Below are positions 32,953-52,013 of a stretch of 64,000 nt of DNA, one piece after another (position 1 is the stretch's first letter; each line of letters starts with the position of its first letter). The DNA lies in assembly GCA_049724395.1 (NCBI GenBank), contig JAUGWO010000236.1, positions 41,629 to 105,628 on the forward strand. The letters are read 5' to 3'. Position numbers and translations under genes: made by a program. The notes beneath the pieces were generated by a model. That model was not told the DNA's origin, made no database searches, and was given only the letters and a program-made list of their open reading frames with translations. This DNA comes from Spongospora subterranea f. sp. subterranea (lineage: Eukaryota > Endomyxa: Phytomyxea > Phytomyxea > Plasmodiophorida).

Positions 32953-33900
32953 ATCAATACTGATACGGGATGCATCACGTTCTGAACTCGTGCTCGGGTT
33001 CCAATCCTAAGACGAACTTAGCAGTCCCAAACACAATTTGCCAATTGACTGAACGGCTAAATTTCTGAAAGACCTGTCACCAACCTGGAGGGCGTTTCTG
33101 TTAGAGGGCACGAGATTCTCGAGAAAGTCTTTTGACGGCAAAACTTCCGAATCAAAAAACCTTCGATTTGGATCGATAAGGCAATCGAGTTTCTCGCCCT
33201 CTTGGCTCAACTGTTGAGAATTTAAACTTATATGGGACGCGTCAATTTTCAAACCCGGTCTCGAACCCCATTCCTAAAAACGCATTTAACAAGCCGAATC
33301 TCTTATTTGAGATGAACTGAACGACTACATTCATCGAAGAACTTTCATCAAACTGGTCAACAAGATTGATAGTGGAATAATCAAACTCCAACAAAGAATT
33401 GCCTTGCAGCAAATTTGACTCCCATGTCGAATATTCGAATTCTGGAAAATGCAACTTTTGGGTCTCGTCATGGAGCATTGCCCACTCCTGCGACGGCAAC
33501 ATGTTTCTGTTAGTGGGCAAGAGATTCTCGCGAAAGCCATTTGACGACAACTTCTCCGAATCAATGGGAATTTGATTTGAATCGATAAGGCAATGGATGT
33601 TCTCGCCCTCTTGGATCAACTGTTGAGAATCGATACTGATATGGGACGCGTCAAGTTTCGAACCTGGGCTCGAGTCCCATTCCTAAAAACGCAGTGAACA
33701 AGCCGAATCTTTATATGAAGATGAACTGAAAGACTACATTCAACAAAGAAATTTCATTAAATGGGCGGCACGATGGATATTGGAAACAAGGAATTGCCTT
33801 GCAGCCAATGTGACTCCAATGCCGAATATTCTAATACTGGAAAGTGTAATTCTCTGATCTCGTCATCGAACTCCTGCGACGGCAACGCGGTGTCCTGCAA
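32953..33900. repeat. Tandem repeat, ~410-bp period, about 2.3 copies
   Basis: Blocks starting tatgggacgcgtcaa at 33231 and 33641 are about 410 bp apart and align along their length; a third, shorter copy begins near 32963 (tacgggatgcatca). Shared landmarks include ctcgccctcttgg-tcaactgttgag and gccgaatct. The minus strand reads each copy as related protein-like text (HISLNSQQLSQEGEKLDCLI / SIDSQQLIQEGENIHCLIDS), so the repeat may be coding and belong to the 5' part of the adjacent Cys-module gene. Exon boundaries are not clear. Confidence 0.75.
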
Positions 33901-34166
33901 GGACCAATGATTTCAGAATTTTGACCATTTCTTTGGAGCGACATTCCGCCATCCATACCGAGGAAGTCGAGGAGGCGATTCTTGTGGCGGCATTGGCCTG
34001 ACCTGAGCAAAGCGGTTTGTCCCCAACCTTGCCTAGGTCCGGTTGTCACAGATCGAGTCGGTCTGGTTGCCAGAAGCAGTAATCCCAACAAGTTGAGGAC
34101 ACGCATTGGAGTGATGGCGCAACAGCAGCGCGGTTCGCCATCGGGCAAGGATGAGTTCAGAGTCAT
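33831..34166 (-). CDS. Possible first exon with signal peptide
   Basis: The frame contains, from the Met at 34106, MRVLNLLGLLLLATRPTRSV, a good signal-peptide shape, followed by a basic, unremarkable stretch. It sits upstream of the tandem repeat and the Cys-module gene on the same strand. It may be their common first exon, which would make the product secreted and its cysteines disulfide-bonded. This link is inference; I could not define the splice sites. Confidence 0.25.
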   Translation of the reverse strand: MTLNSSLPDGEPRCCCAITPMRVLNLLGLLLLATRPTRSVTTGPRQGWGQTALLRSGQCRHKNRLLDFLGMDGGMSLQRNGQNSEIIGPCRTPRCRRRSSMTRSENYTFQY

Positions 34167-34259
34167 GGATTAGACGAACGGTTTTAAATGTCCTGTCGTA
34201 GCCCCCCTTCGCGTAGCCCCCTTTCAGAACATTTTTGCACAAAGTTACCAACGGTCCTA

Positions 34260-35660
34260 CACCCTATAGAAGGGCTGGTCGCGGTTGTTGGACTACGCCA
34301 AAGCGATAACGGTCGTTCATGTGCGTTTCATCACGTCTGCGGTTCAGATAACATTGATGTTGTTCTGGGGCAATGGTGCAATTCACTCTTGCCATCATAT
34401 CGACGGTATTTTTAACTGATTCGTGCGGCTTTGTCAATATTGTAACAGTGCTTGAAGATGGGGGAAAGCAACTTTACTCTTTACGGATGGGACTCCTAGC
34501 TGCACTATCGGGTTTGTTGCCAAGGATCTGCTGACTGTAAAAACCATATCTCTGAACAAAATTGGCATTTTTCAAGAAATTCACGCTGAGTCAGAGTCGA
34601 AACAGATTCGACATCGAGATCATCGGGCCAACGGCAGTCTCGATTGCTTGTTGGCCAGTTTTCGAATAGATCAACAATGGTTTATTGAGACGCGAACCCA
34701 AAATGGTGATTGAATACAGTATGATAGGTGCACCGGATAGTTCATGGCTGCGTACCTGTTAGTTAGTTCAACTGAAGGAATTTGAAAGATTTTTTTCAGG
34801 ACACTGGAATAATTCACAATAAACTCGACATGTGAGCTATACCGGTAGTTTGATTAATTTTCAAGGTCCACTAGTTTTTGGTGTGTCACACACCCAGCCC
34901 TAGATTAATCCGAGGATTAATTTGACACACCCAAGAAAGTCCATGGTGGTTTAACGGCCGAGATAAACAGAGAAACCACACACCCAAGACATTATATCAA
35001 ACATGAACGCGACAGAGGACGAAAATTTATCCCATTTCAAAACAGTCATTGCTAGTTTGGCGTAGACCGTTCAATCCAATTCAAACCTGACTGTTTGTTC
35101 AAGATCTTCTTGGCCCTACAATGCAAGGACGTCCAGTGGGTGTCGCCCAGTCGAGGATAGTTTCCTTTGTAAAAGAGCAACTCGCATTGACGGTGTCAGA
35201 TGAGCACGAGCTCCAGGGATTGCTATGCGAAAATCACTAAACCTGTTGATGGTGCATCATGCCATCTTACGTAACAACTATCCCTGTTTTGATCATTTAA
35301 ATCCTCCACCATGTGTCATGATGCACCATGAACATGGTTTATTCAAATTTCGAAAACCAATCCCTGGAGCTCGTGGTCAGAACATGGTTTAACTCGGAAG
35401 GAAATTCCGCAAACCAACTTTTGAAGCCCTTGGTCATCGAATACCGTCGATGCCAGTTGCTCTTTTTCTTCCACAGAAAGGCCATTGGCACTACACCCAC
35501 TGCTCAAATGTATTGAGCTAATTCTTCGCCAACCCTTTTCGGCGTTAATGACTCTGTTTGCGACAAGCCGACGTTGATGTCGATCGAACCGCACATTACA
35601 GGTTGTACAACTGGGAACACTCCCTCGTTTTGCAATCGGCTGAAGCGACAATCCCTCCGG
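34260..35660. other. Intergenic; small imperfect hairpin at 34877-34925
   Basis: No supported gene. The bases ggtgtgtcac...attaatcc pair with ggattaat...gacacacc around 34877-34930, giving a short hairpin of unknown role. Frames at 35343-35651 lack any feature. Confidence 0.4.
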
Positions 35661-35666
35661 AAAAGA

Positions 35667-36744
35667 TTACGGATCCGAGGTGACATTGGCAGAGGAGAGT
35701 TTAGTAATAGAACAGGGTCGATGATCCGACGAGCTATTGTTGCCCAACGTCGAGCTGGATTTGCTGATGGTGGGGATCGTATCGTTACGTTGCGAAATAT
35801 CATCGAGCGACTGTGCGTCCATCAATTCATGCTTCTCAAAAATCGGTTGTTCTGATGGCATCTGCTGAGGCGGTGAATATGACTTCGCACCTCCGTGCCT
35901 CAATGTTGAAAGCACCTCAACCATATCAACGTTCTGGTTTGAACCGATCGCGTCCATCATCGCTAACATCGCACGCGCGGCCTGAACAATAAAACATTCC
36001 GCTCCATGGTGTTACATCACGTATTTTCGGTACTATCCTCACTATCATTTTCTGAATGTCGGTTATGAGCAGTGGGCTTGACTGACTTATTACTATCATG
36101 TTCATCTTAAATTTGTAAGCAGCGATTGTGAGCTCGAATAGCCCTCCCCATTGTCTATCTATACTCATCTTATTCAGATAGTCGTCCAATCCCATGGCAT
36201 CGTGGTTGGGCAGCGCTTCTATATAGGGTTTCAGTTTCTCGGCAATGGTTCTTCCTTGCTCTGGGTTTCTGGCGAATTCACATATTTCTCTTCGTAACTC
36301 TTGCACTGTCATATTGGGGATTTCACCTGTTGTCCTGATCGCTTCGAAAGCGCAATTTCCTACTCCGATAACATCTCTAAATAAGTAATTCTTATTCGCT
36401 ATCTCTACCATGCATGATTGGTGTAATCCTCTACTGTTTCCTCCTCTGAATGGTGGTGTTTGTTCAATTGTTTGGCGTTCACTTATTATCCACAATTTAC
36501 TGGTATTGTGTGAATTCTTACTCTTCATTTCCCACTCTCTAGTGAATATTCGATGTGTCTTTTTCTTGCTACTTTTTACTAAAATTGCTCCGTTAATCGG
36601 TGTTTTTTGTGCAAGTTCCAATGTCATATTACTCATATGGGTTTTCGTCATCCAGTTTGTTTGATTAAGTTCCAGTGCCTGATTGCTCAGATGTATTTTC
36701 GTTATCCAGTTTCCAAGAGCAAGTTCCAATGTCATATTGCTCAA
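35667..36744 (-). CDS. OTU-domain (putative deubiquitinase) protein with 18-residue repeats
   Basis: Exon 1 is 36744-36034 (237 codons); a 52-nt intron (35982-36033, gtaccg...ttcag) leads to exon 2, 35981-35667. Residues 1-50 hold about two and a half copies of an 18-residue repeat ([ML]SN-x2-LEL-x-x-x-NW-x-TK-x-H). An OTU-like domain follows at about residues 115-215: DVIGVGNCAFEAIRTTGE carries the catalytic Asp/Cys loop, and MSIDRQWGGLFELTIAAYKF matches the W-GG-x-x-EL helix. The catalytic His, usually in an NHY-type motif near the end, is not apparent, so activity is uncertain. Exon 2 is Ser/Asn-rich. OTU domains remove ubiquitin; some are carried by transposons. This could be a host gene or a captured domain. 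Confidence 0.65.
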
Positions 36745-36835
36745 AAGGGGTTTCGTTATCCAGTTTCCTAGATAGGAACTTAATAAAGTTTAGTTCGCTA
36801 TCACCCTTCTTGCGCATCTGTAAAACACATATCGT

Positions 36836-36917
36836 GATTCGGTGGTGGAGTGGTTAACACGGTCGCCTGCTAAGTGGCTGCCCTTTGGGCGCGCGAGTTC
36901 GAATCTCGTCCGAATCG
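36836..36917 (+). tRNA. tRNA-Ser (anticodon GCU)
   Basis: A complete class II tRNA. The acceptor stem gattcgg pairs with ccgaatc. The D arm contains gtggagtggttaaca. The anticodon arm is gtcgc-ctgctaa-gtggc with anticodon gct. A variable arm of about 13-15 nt follows, and the T arm is cgagttcgaatctcg (internal B box gttcgaatc). No intron. A run of nine or more T right after the gene (from 36918) is a typical RNA polymerase III terminator. Confidence 0.93.
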
Positions 36918-36932
36918 TTTTTTTTTAATTTG
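36918..36932 (+). terminator. Pol III T-run terminator of tRNA-Ser
   Basis: An uninterrupted T tract directly behind the tRNA 3' end. Confidence 0.8.
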
Positions 36933-38029
36933 ACCGGATCAATTGCTGCTCATTGGAGTAACTGCTGCCATGCGAAGCTTGTTTTTATTTGTATCATGCG
37001 GCGTTGTGCTCAGGATTCTAGGTGGACTGTTGTGTTTGTCGTGATTCTTGTTTCATAGATCGGTTGTCGATATTTCATTTATAAAAAATTCGACCGAAAT
37101 GGTAAAACCCCCGCCATTGACTGCTGTTTTCCGTTAAAACATCTATCTTTTTCAGATGGGATGACTCCTCTGGGTTTATTTTCACTTCCCCTCTTCCTTG
37201 TATCAGTATTTATGGTTACGCAAAAAATGCAATATTTTTTTTTTGCACAAAAAATACCTCTGTTAGGGTACATATTAACATACAGGAGAATTTCTGTAAT
37301 TCAAACGATGTACTTCCATTTTGTAAACTTGGTTTGACAATTGAACATAGCTGCCCACAGAATTGTACACGCCTTTTTGCACGTCAGCTATATTTTTGTT
37401 CAAATAAAAAATCTAGCAACAATAAGAAACGGCAATTATTTTGAATGGTCGCGACCTTTAGGTGATCATTTGGCATCTGGCATTTGTCATGCATAAACTG
37501 CATAGTGTACGAATGAGCCACGGGTCGTGCGTGAGGATAACGTTAGTTTCGGGGTCAACGGCGCGCAGTTTTTCTCAATGCGCCTTGTGTGTGCCCGTTG
37601 AACCATCCGACTCGGACCGTATCGTTTGTTAATCGTATTACAAAGTGACTCGCTTTCGTGTCAAGCGATACACTCGTCCTTGATTCACCTTTGTATCCGC
37701 TTTCTTGATTACTATAAATCAATTCTTGTCAGTCACGGTGGCAGTCTCCGATGCACGTGCGACGGAGCCGCCATCAATCGACCGAGGTCAGGAAGTTTCA
37801 CGAACGTCGATTATGAGTTGATGTCAGCGTTTTTTATATAGAAATCAACCACCTCCATAAAAGAAAATAGTTCACAACACAAAAAGTCATCGCTGTTCAA
37901 TTCTGGCAACGCGAGCGATGATAATTTGATCAGGGTATTCTCAATAATTAATTTTTCTATAATTTGCGATTCATGTTTGCCAGAATTATTGTTTTTCATT
38001 CATTTTTAAATGTTAATAGTATTGAATTT
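36933..38029. other. Intergenic upstream of the CHD gene
   Basis: No gene recognised. AT-rich patches with T runs (for example near 37230) are present. Confidence 0.4.
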
Positions 38030-43928
<5,899 letters not shown>

Positions 43929-44193
43929 ACGCTCCTCATTAAATTATCCTTCCCCCGGAAAGGCATGACTTCATCATCAGTGCCTGCCTACCCTTCAATC
44001 CCCAATCGATCTATGTATATATAAACGTCTCGAAATTCTCTTATCTGGTTCTCAATATTTTATTGCAAAACGGTGTCGCGCCGGTTCTTTTGACTCGATT
44101 GATAATCGTCAACAACCATCTGGATACAGGTGGGGCCGATGCGTTCTATCACTCAGAAATCAACAAAAGAGTTTTTAGATGTTCAAAGTCCAT

Positions 44194-44571
44194 CTAAATA
44201 TTCAGAGTGCCCATCCAAGCAAATGGTGTAAACTTGAACCAGAAAAACCCTAGACGATAGCTGCACTTCGACGTAGCTTTGGCAACTCCATTGGATCCTA
44301 CCAAAACCTCGCATTTTTGCTTATGGTTCATTTCATGAACTCTGGAATGCCCCCGAACCCCAGCATTCACATGTCTTTCATGGCGAACGTTTTGGAGTCG
44401 GCAGCAATCGGCATGCTTCTTCTGTTGTAGCATTTTGCCTTTTACTTCTGGGGACCAATGTCGAGTTTCCCGTGGAAGAAACCACATTTTTCTGTAAACA
44501 AAACTGCGAGAGTCAGTTGGTGGATAAACTGCGAGGATCCGGTGGCCGGAACAGTTGGCAATCAGTTTCAT
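44194..44571 (-). CDS. Possible small basic protein, divergent to TGS1
   Basis: A minus-strand frame of up to 136 residues, Arg/Lys/His-rich with several Cys (KKHADCCRLQNVRHERHVN), ending FTPFAWMGTLNI. It overlaps the start of the TGS1 gene head to head by a few bases if begun at the Met at 44571. The basic composition would suit a ribosomal or RNA-binding protein but I match it to none. It may be spurious. Confidence 0.28.
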   Translation of the reverse strand: MKLIANCSGHRILAVYPPTDSRSFVYRKMWFLPRETRHWSPEVKGKMLQQKKHADCCRLQNVRHERHVNAGVRGHSRVHEMNHKQKCEVLVGSNGVAKATSKCSYRLGFFWFKFTPFAWMGTLNI

Positions 44572-44581
44572 GTTATTGGCC

Positions 44582-45958
<1,377 letters not shown>

Positions 45959-45993
45959 ATTGCCTATTCTATGCTAGCCCATCCTTAGTTGAT

Positions 45994-47040
45994 TCAAGAG
46001 ATTGGCCGTGCTCGGGTCCGACTGCTTGTGTTTTTCTTTGTTCTTGACGAAAACTCTAGAACATGCTCGAACTTCGTCCGGTGATTTGCGATTAGTGTTT
46101 CCGTCACATATTTGCCATTGTTTGTTCGGGTTGCGTTGATGGCGGTTTGCCCTTTTCGAATAGCTCTCATTATGGTCGCCTTAATCGTCGCATTTTTCAA
46201 ATTCACCAGGCCCCCCGTCTCTAAGACGCCACTCCCAGATATTGCAGCGTGTCGACCGCGTCGAACTCGTCGTCGCCGCCAATCTTATCAGCTTTCTTCA
46301 GGATAATCTGTTTTTCGGTGATTCTGCAAGCAAAGTGCTGACGTATCGAATACGCGATTTGATCCAGCCATCCCTGTTCCTGTACAATGTCGCAATCATG
46401 CCAACCAATACAAAATCAATTTTTTTGTGAAGTTCTGGATCAAATCCCCAAGAATTCATTTGTCTCGGTTCTCTCATCATTGCCAAGGGGAGGGGGGATT
46501 TCAAATAATTTTCGTTGGTACATACACCAACCCACCATATGGTGCTTCCACGCCAGCACCAGTCGCTTTTGAGTTATTGAGCATGGGGTTGAGTACTTTC
46601 ATCGTGTCGTGATCGTTCACACTTGGGCCATCACTATCCTGTATGATCCCAGCATCAACGTGCCCAATGCGCGGGTTTAGGTTGGCTTGGCAGTTGTTTG
46701 ATCGTTTGTGCCAGCGTGGGGTCGCACTTCATCGAGATGTATTGGGGTAATTGCAAACCGTACATGCCCCACCCGGGTCGACTACGCATTCTGCCGGTAA
46801 CAGCTGCCCCCAGCTGTTTCCGTGACCTCGATCCGTCAATTTGCGCGGCAACGTTGACGTTACATGGGCGCGTATCGGTGTGAGTATGGTTAATGTGGCC
46901 ATCGGTTATAACAGCCACAGATGGATTCACCAGTCGATAATACATGAGGGTTAAATTTACGACAAAAATTCGAGTCCGTCTGCGAACTTTTGTCAATGGC
47001 CCACTTTGTTGCGATTTTTCCGATTCAAATTGACACAATT
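45994..47040 (-). CDS. Unresolved minus-strand gene, several exon-like frames
   Basis: Several adjacent minus-strand frames look coding but switch frame, as expected for short exons: about 47038-46690 (with NVNVAAQIDGSRSRKQLGAA), 46680-46520 (PRIGHVDAGIIQDSDGPSVN then NNSKATGAGVEAPYGGLVYV), 46500-46300 (FDPELHKKIDFVLVGMIATL YRNRDGWIKSR), 46310-46215 (LKKADKIGGDDEFDAVDTLQ YL) and 46206-45994 (KNATIKATIMRAIRKGQTAI). No family is recognised. It is convergent with TGS1, the two ends being less than 40 bp apart. Confidence 0.35.
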
Positions 47041-47086
47041 GTGCATAGGGTGAAGACGTCTGGCACTGTATTGGTTCTAAAACAAG

Positions 47087-49137
47087 TTAAGCAAGATCAT
47101 CATTCGTCTTTCCCCTGACTAGTTCCAAGTTCATCTCCATGAACGTGTTTACCGCGGCTTGGAATTTTCTCGAGTTCACCGATCCCAGACCTGTCACCGG
47201 ATCCCATCCTTTCACGGCAGTGAACCCGAAATCGCAGCAGTTGATGGGCCCGTTGCCAACAACGCCAGCTGCACAATTGTTCCGCCCCTTGACGACGTCG
47301 TGAAACACCTCTGGATGCAAGTTCGACATATGGTATAGTAATGGATTGACAAATCCCAGCGATGGCCGTCCAATCTGCAACTGAACACCATTGGCCAAAG
47401 CGATCAATGCGGCGAATACGGGCGCAGAAGCGCTGGTGCCAGATTCCATATATTGATAGCCTCCATCAGTAACAGCGTAATTATATCCCAACATTGCCAC
47501 GTCACTAAACAATCGTCAATGAAAAACCTTTTTCACGGAAGAACGAGCTTACGGGATTCCGCGACCGTTTTTGTTGTATGTGGAGGGATTCGGTAATGCC
47601 GAAGGAGCGGAATTGCGATAGAAGCTTTGCACGGCGCTCCGCTGGTATCGAGGTACATCAAAACAGGAACTGAATCCACCTCCGGATGTGATAATTCCTC
47701 CAGTTTCACTAGAGCATGACACCTCGTCTGTACCAGATTCGACCCCTTGTGTTGCGCCAACCTGTAACAGGATAATCAACAAAAAAAAGGTCAAATTGCC
47801 CTCGAAACTATGGGATGTTGATATAAACAGCAAAAATGGGTGGTGAAAAGGCGTTCGAAACAGTGTTATAGCTGATGATCATGCTCTAACCGCTGTGACA
47901 TATGGACACGAGGCTGGGAAATTAGGGGCGGCACCACAAGTAGTTGGGTCCTGGCGAACACTGTCGCTGTTGGCGCCATCATCACCAGAGCTCACCACTA
48001 CCGTTATCCCCCGTAAACCCAGCTTGGTGACCTCGGCAGTGAACCGCTTCATGGGCGCTGGATCGATTCCGCTCTCGCCGCCGCCATAGCTGATCGAGTG
48101 CACCAACGGCGGTGAAGGATCATTACCCACTGCGATAACCCAATCCATGAACGGATCCTCAGAATCCTGGCTGATCGACCAGAACACAGTGTCAATGTTT
48201 TTCCGAGTGGTTCGCCCTAACGCCATCATATACTCCACATCAAGATTCGCCTCCCCACAACTGTCCGGGTTGGATGCACACGCCGAGTCATCATTGGGCC
48301 CAATGATTTTGTCAACGTTGTGACTCGGAATATCGTACTGCTTCTCGAAATCTAGCAGGTCCTGTTTGCTGTAGCATTGACCAAGCGCTTCGAACACAGA
48401 TTGACTGCAATTAGCGATATTCAAATCATAATCGTAAGAATAATACTTCGTCAACATATCTGGAGTGACGAATTTCCCGGGATCGCTCTTCATCAAGTGC
48501 TTGATCGCTGAGAATTTTTTCATGTAAACGTGCTGAGTTGTGCCGCTAACAAAGTCGACGTGTTTGGCGACGGAATAGGGCAATGAATACTTGTTGGTGA
48601 CGATGGAAGACTTGCCCGATGAATGAACCAGTTTGACATATTTGGCGTTGAGCATTGATTCCGCTTTCTTGATCGGCACCGTCACCGTTAGGAAATCCTG
48701 ATTCGCAGATTCTTCGACATGTTCGACATTGTGCTGACGAAGAAACTCCATCACGGTGGTGTACCCTTCGGGATTATAGGTTAGATCTTTGAGCTCATCC
48801 TGAGTTAGATAGTCTCCGTATTCTGTAGAAAACGGGTCCGAAACGCGCTGCAACCGCTCTTCTAACAGCGTTGTTGACGGGTGTTTGATAGCGAATATCA
48901 GTTTCTTGGATTGACTCGAATCGATATGATCTTGATCATAAGTCGACCAATGTTTGGCCTTCAATACGCACACACACTAACGTCAGATCGACCAACCTCA
49001 TGCTATTCAACCCATTATCCTACCAGATTTTGCTGCCGATGAATCTCGACCAACGGATCGAAACCACTCAGGAGATATACGGCGGTTCCCACCAGACAGG
49101 ATAGTCCTATGAACGTGGTAATCAATATGACCTTCAT
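47087..49137 (-). CDS. Sedolisin (S53) serine-carboxyl protease, TPP1-like
   Basis: Four exons: 49137-49024, 48977-47891, 47761-47553 and 47505-47087, with introns of 46, 129 and 47 nt. Exon 1 gives a signal peptide or anchor (MKVILITTFIGLSCLVGTAV YLL). Exon 2 holds the Pro-kumamolisin propeptide (LQRVSDPFSTEYGDYLTQDE) and the first half of the catalytic domain. Catalytic residues visible: Glu and Asp in CGEANLDVEYMMALG, the oxyanion Asp in VVVSSGDDGA, and the nucleophile Ser in ESGTSASAPVFAALIALANG. The calcium site GWDPVTGLGS closes the domain. The family removes N-terminal tripeptides (TPP1/CLN2) or acts as an endopeptidase at acid pH in lysosome-like compartments or outside the cell. Length and motif order are complete, so an active enzyme is likely. 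Confidence 0.93.
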
Positions 49138-50035
49138 CGTTGGAAAAGAATAACCAAAATGAGGTGTAATCCGGTTAAGGTCGAGGGGTTATCGTGCTCG
49201 CCTTATTTACAACTCCCATCCTTTGCCGTGACTGTGACGGGTATCGTGTTATGGGCGCCCCCGCCACTGATGACCTGGCAACCGGCCCACTGAGGTTACA
49301 GTCGTGGGGATGCCGGGGCCGTGCAACACTCGCCGTCATGCATTTGTTGGCCGCACGGTTGCCTGGCCACCGACGTCTCCTTCACTATAGTTCGCTGGGC
49401 TGCGCCATAGGTAGTCAAAAACCAAACACGGAGTTGAAGCTGTTGAGCTGAACACGTTCCCACAGAACAGGAGTTTTATTCTATACACGATTTCCCAACT
49501 TGTCATTAGTTCTTTAACAGAACGACAATGCAGGTGAATTTTTCAGTGAATCAAACGAAAGGATATCAGATTTTCCCGCAAATCTATCCGTTGCGTTATA
49601 GCTGGATGCCCGGATTGTACACGATTCGAAGGTTTGGCCATGTCGCGAAGCAGCCAGATCGTTTTTTTCAAACGGACAATATCAGTGGCGATTCCGGAAT
49701 TCTTGCTAACCAAACAGATGATGATACCCAATCGACATCCAGCAGCATCTATCCCGGAAAATGACAAATTCCACGAGGTCGCGTCGTTTCAGAGCACGGG
49801 AACCGTGCCATTGCGCAACTTCGGCTGGTCCCGAAGACGGCGCCGTTGGTGGCGCCCGTGCTGTTGTCGGTTCCAATCTCTCCAAACGTCTGCCAATTTG
49901 AGTCAATAGTTCATCTGATGTGGAGTTTGCATGGGACTGGATTATCGCGTGTCGTGTTCTGCATAATATGGTCAATGAACGAAAGGCGGACAGATGACGA
50001 CTCTCCCTCTACAGATCATCTAGAAGCCAGTGTTG
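49138..50035. other. Intergenic, nothing supported
   Basis: Short frames only. No repeats until the minisatellite begins. Confidence 0.4.
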
Positions 50036-51195
50036 AGATGAGTTCCTCTCACGCACGCAACGTTGATGGGTTCCTCTCACGCACGCAACGTTGATGGGTT
50101 CCTCTCACGCACGCAACGTTGATGGGTTCCTCTCACGTACGCAACGTTGATGGGTTCCTCTCACGCACGCAACGTTGATGGGTTCCTCTCACGCACGCAA
50201 CGTTGATGGGTTCCTCTCACGCACGCAACGTTGATGGGTTCCTCTCACGCACGCAACGTTGATGGGTTCCTCTCACGCACGCAACGTTGATGGGTTCCTC
50301 TCACGCACGCAACGTTGATGGGTTCCTCTCACGCACGCAACGTTGATGGGTTCCTCTCACGTACGCAACGTTGATGGGTTCCTCTCACGTACGCAACGTT
50401 GATGGGTTCCTCTCACGCACGCAACGTTGATGGGTTCCTCTCACGTACGCAACGTTGATGGGTTCCTCTCACGTACGCAACGTTGATGGGTTCCTCTCAC
50501 GCACGCAACGTTGATGGGTTCCTCTCACGCACGCAACGTTGATGGGTTCCTCTCACGCACGCAACGTTGATGGGTTCCTCTCACGCACGCAACGTTGAAC
50601 GACGCAACGTTGATGGGTTCCTCTCACGCACGCAACGTTGATGGGTTCCTCTCACGCACGCAACGTTGATGGGTTCCTCTCACGCACGCAACGTTGATGG
50701 GTTCCTCTCACGCACGCAACGTTGATGGGTTCCTCTCACGTACGCAACGTTGATGGGTTCCTCTCACGCACGCAACGTTGATGGGTTCCTCTCACGCACG
50801 CAACGTTGATGGGTTCCTCTCACGCACGCAACGTTGATGGGTTCCTCTCACGCACGCAACGTTGATGGGTTCCTCTCACGCACGCAACGTTGATGGGTTC
50901 CTCTCACGCACGCAACGTTGATGGGTTCCTCTCACGCACGCAACGTTGATGGGTTCCTCTCACGCACGCAACGTTGATGGGTTCCTCTCACGTACGCAAC
51001 GTTGATGGGTTCCTCTCACGCACGCAACGTTGATGGGTTCCTCTCACGCACGCAACGTTGATGGGTTCCTCTCACGCACGCAACGTTGATGGGTTCCTCT
51101 CACGCACGCAACGTTGATGGGTTCCTCTCACGCACGCAACGTTGATGGGTTCCTCTCACGCACGGCAACGTTGCTGGGTTCCTCTCAGTACGCGA
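50036..51195. repeat. 28-bp minisatellite, about 40 tandem units
   Basis: The unit is atgggttcctctcacgcacg followed by caacgttg, 28 bp, repeated nearly perfectly. The main variant is a C/T change (acgcacgc versus acgtacgc) scattered among the units. One unit near 50600 is shortened (gaacgacgcaacg), and the last two units (from about 51150) are diverged. 28 bp is not a multiple of three and every frame is closed, so the array is not coding. No spacers, hence not CRISPR. Confidence 0.97.
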
Positions 51196-51260
51196 CGTTG
51201 CTGCTGCTCAGCGGCGAAAAGAAATCCAACAGCAAGTATCGCACTTTTGGCCTTACCAGT
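51175..51260. repeat. Minisatellite right flank, matched by an inverted copy at 51662-51752
   Basis: The flank gttgctgctgctca then aagaaatccaacagcaagta and tcgcacttttgg occurs in reverse complement at 51662-51752, where it is joined to a single 28-bp unit (gttgcgtacgtgagaggaac). Confidence 0.88.
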
Positions 51261-51269
51261 TTAACTGTC

Positions 51270-51352
51270 TTTGACTTTTGTTGCTCAAGGTCCGACAAAT
51301 GTCTGACATTTTGTTGCTCAAGGTCCGACAAATGTCTGACATTTTGTTGCTC
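51270..51352. repeat. 33-bp tandem duplication
   Basis: ttgttgctcaaggtccgaca with aatgtctgacatt is present twice, followed by a partial third copy. Confidence 0.85.
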
Positions 51353-51661
51353 CAGTTCCAGTTTGTGTTCTCAAAAAAAGCCAGCCGCTCCGGTTTGCTT
51401 GCTTTCAACAACGTAAAAATGAATCTGTAAAAGGAGCCAAGTCATCAGCTGTCAAGGCATTCGTCGAATGACCAGATTATGCAGACCATGTTTATTCAGA
51501 ACATGACTTTCTTGCAGTCCGGTCAGAGTCTGGAAAGTGTCAAATAGACAGCTGGATTGGAGCTCCTTTAATAAACTGTGATCAACACTGAGTCGGTTCT
51601 ACCGGCAGACCCCAAAACCACATGGAAACCCTGGTGCGATTGTCTGTTGAGAGTGCGTTTT

Positions 51662-51752
51662 ATGACCAAAAGTGCGATACTTGCTGTTGGATTTCTTTGT
51701 GCCAATGAGCAGCAGCAACGTTGCGTACGTGAGAGGAACCCCATCACCTTGG
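51662..51752. repeat. Inverted copy of minisatellite edge with one unit
   Basis: Reverse complement of 51175-51260 plus exactly one 28-bp unit. See the paired entry. Confidence 0.85.
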
Positions 51753-52013
51753 GAATTTCCAAAAGGCAACCGGTTCCAAAGAACTCGGGGTTGGTGGTCT
51801 GTCTTCGAGAGCCTTCTCCAATTTCTGGCGACGATGGTCGATGTTGTTATGAACAGGGTGATGCCGTGAACAAACTCGTTAAAACCCGATTTTCGTCTGA
51901 AAAACATCTCGGGAGGAAATCTTCAAAAAAGGAACGATTTTCGGCTATCGAAACTCTCCGGGAAATCGCTTTTTACATTGCGAAATTTCATGTTTCGTAT
52001 TCCTATTGATTCT

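Noticed and set aside
50036-51195. CRISPR-like regular array
   Set aside because: Units abut without spacers and the sequence is eukaryotic; it is a minisatellite.
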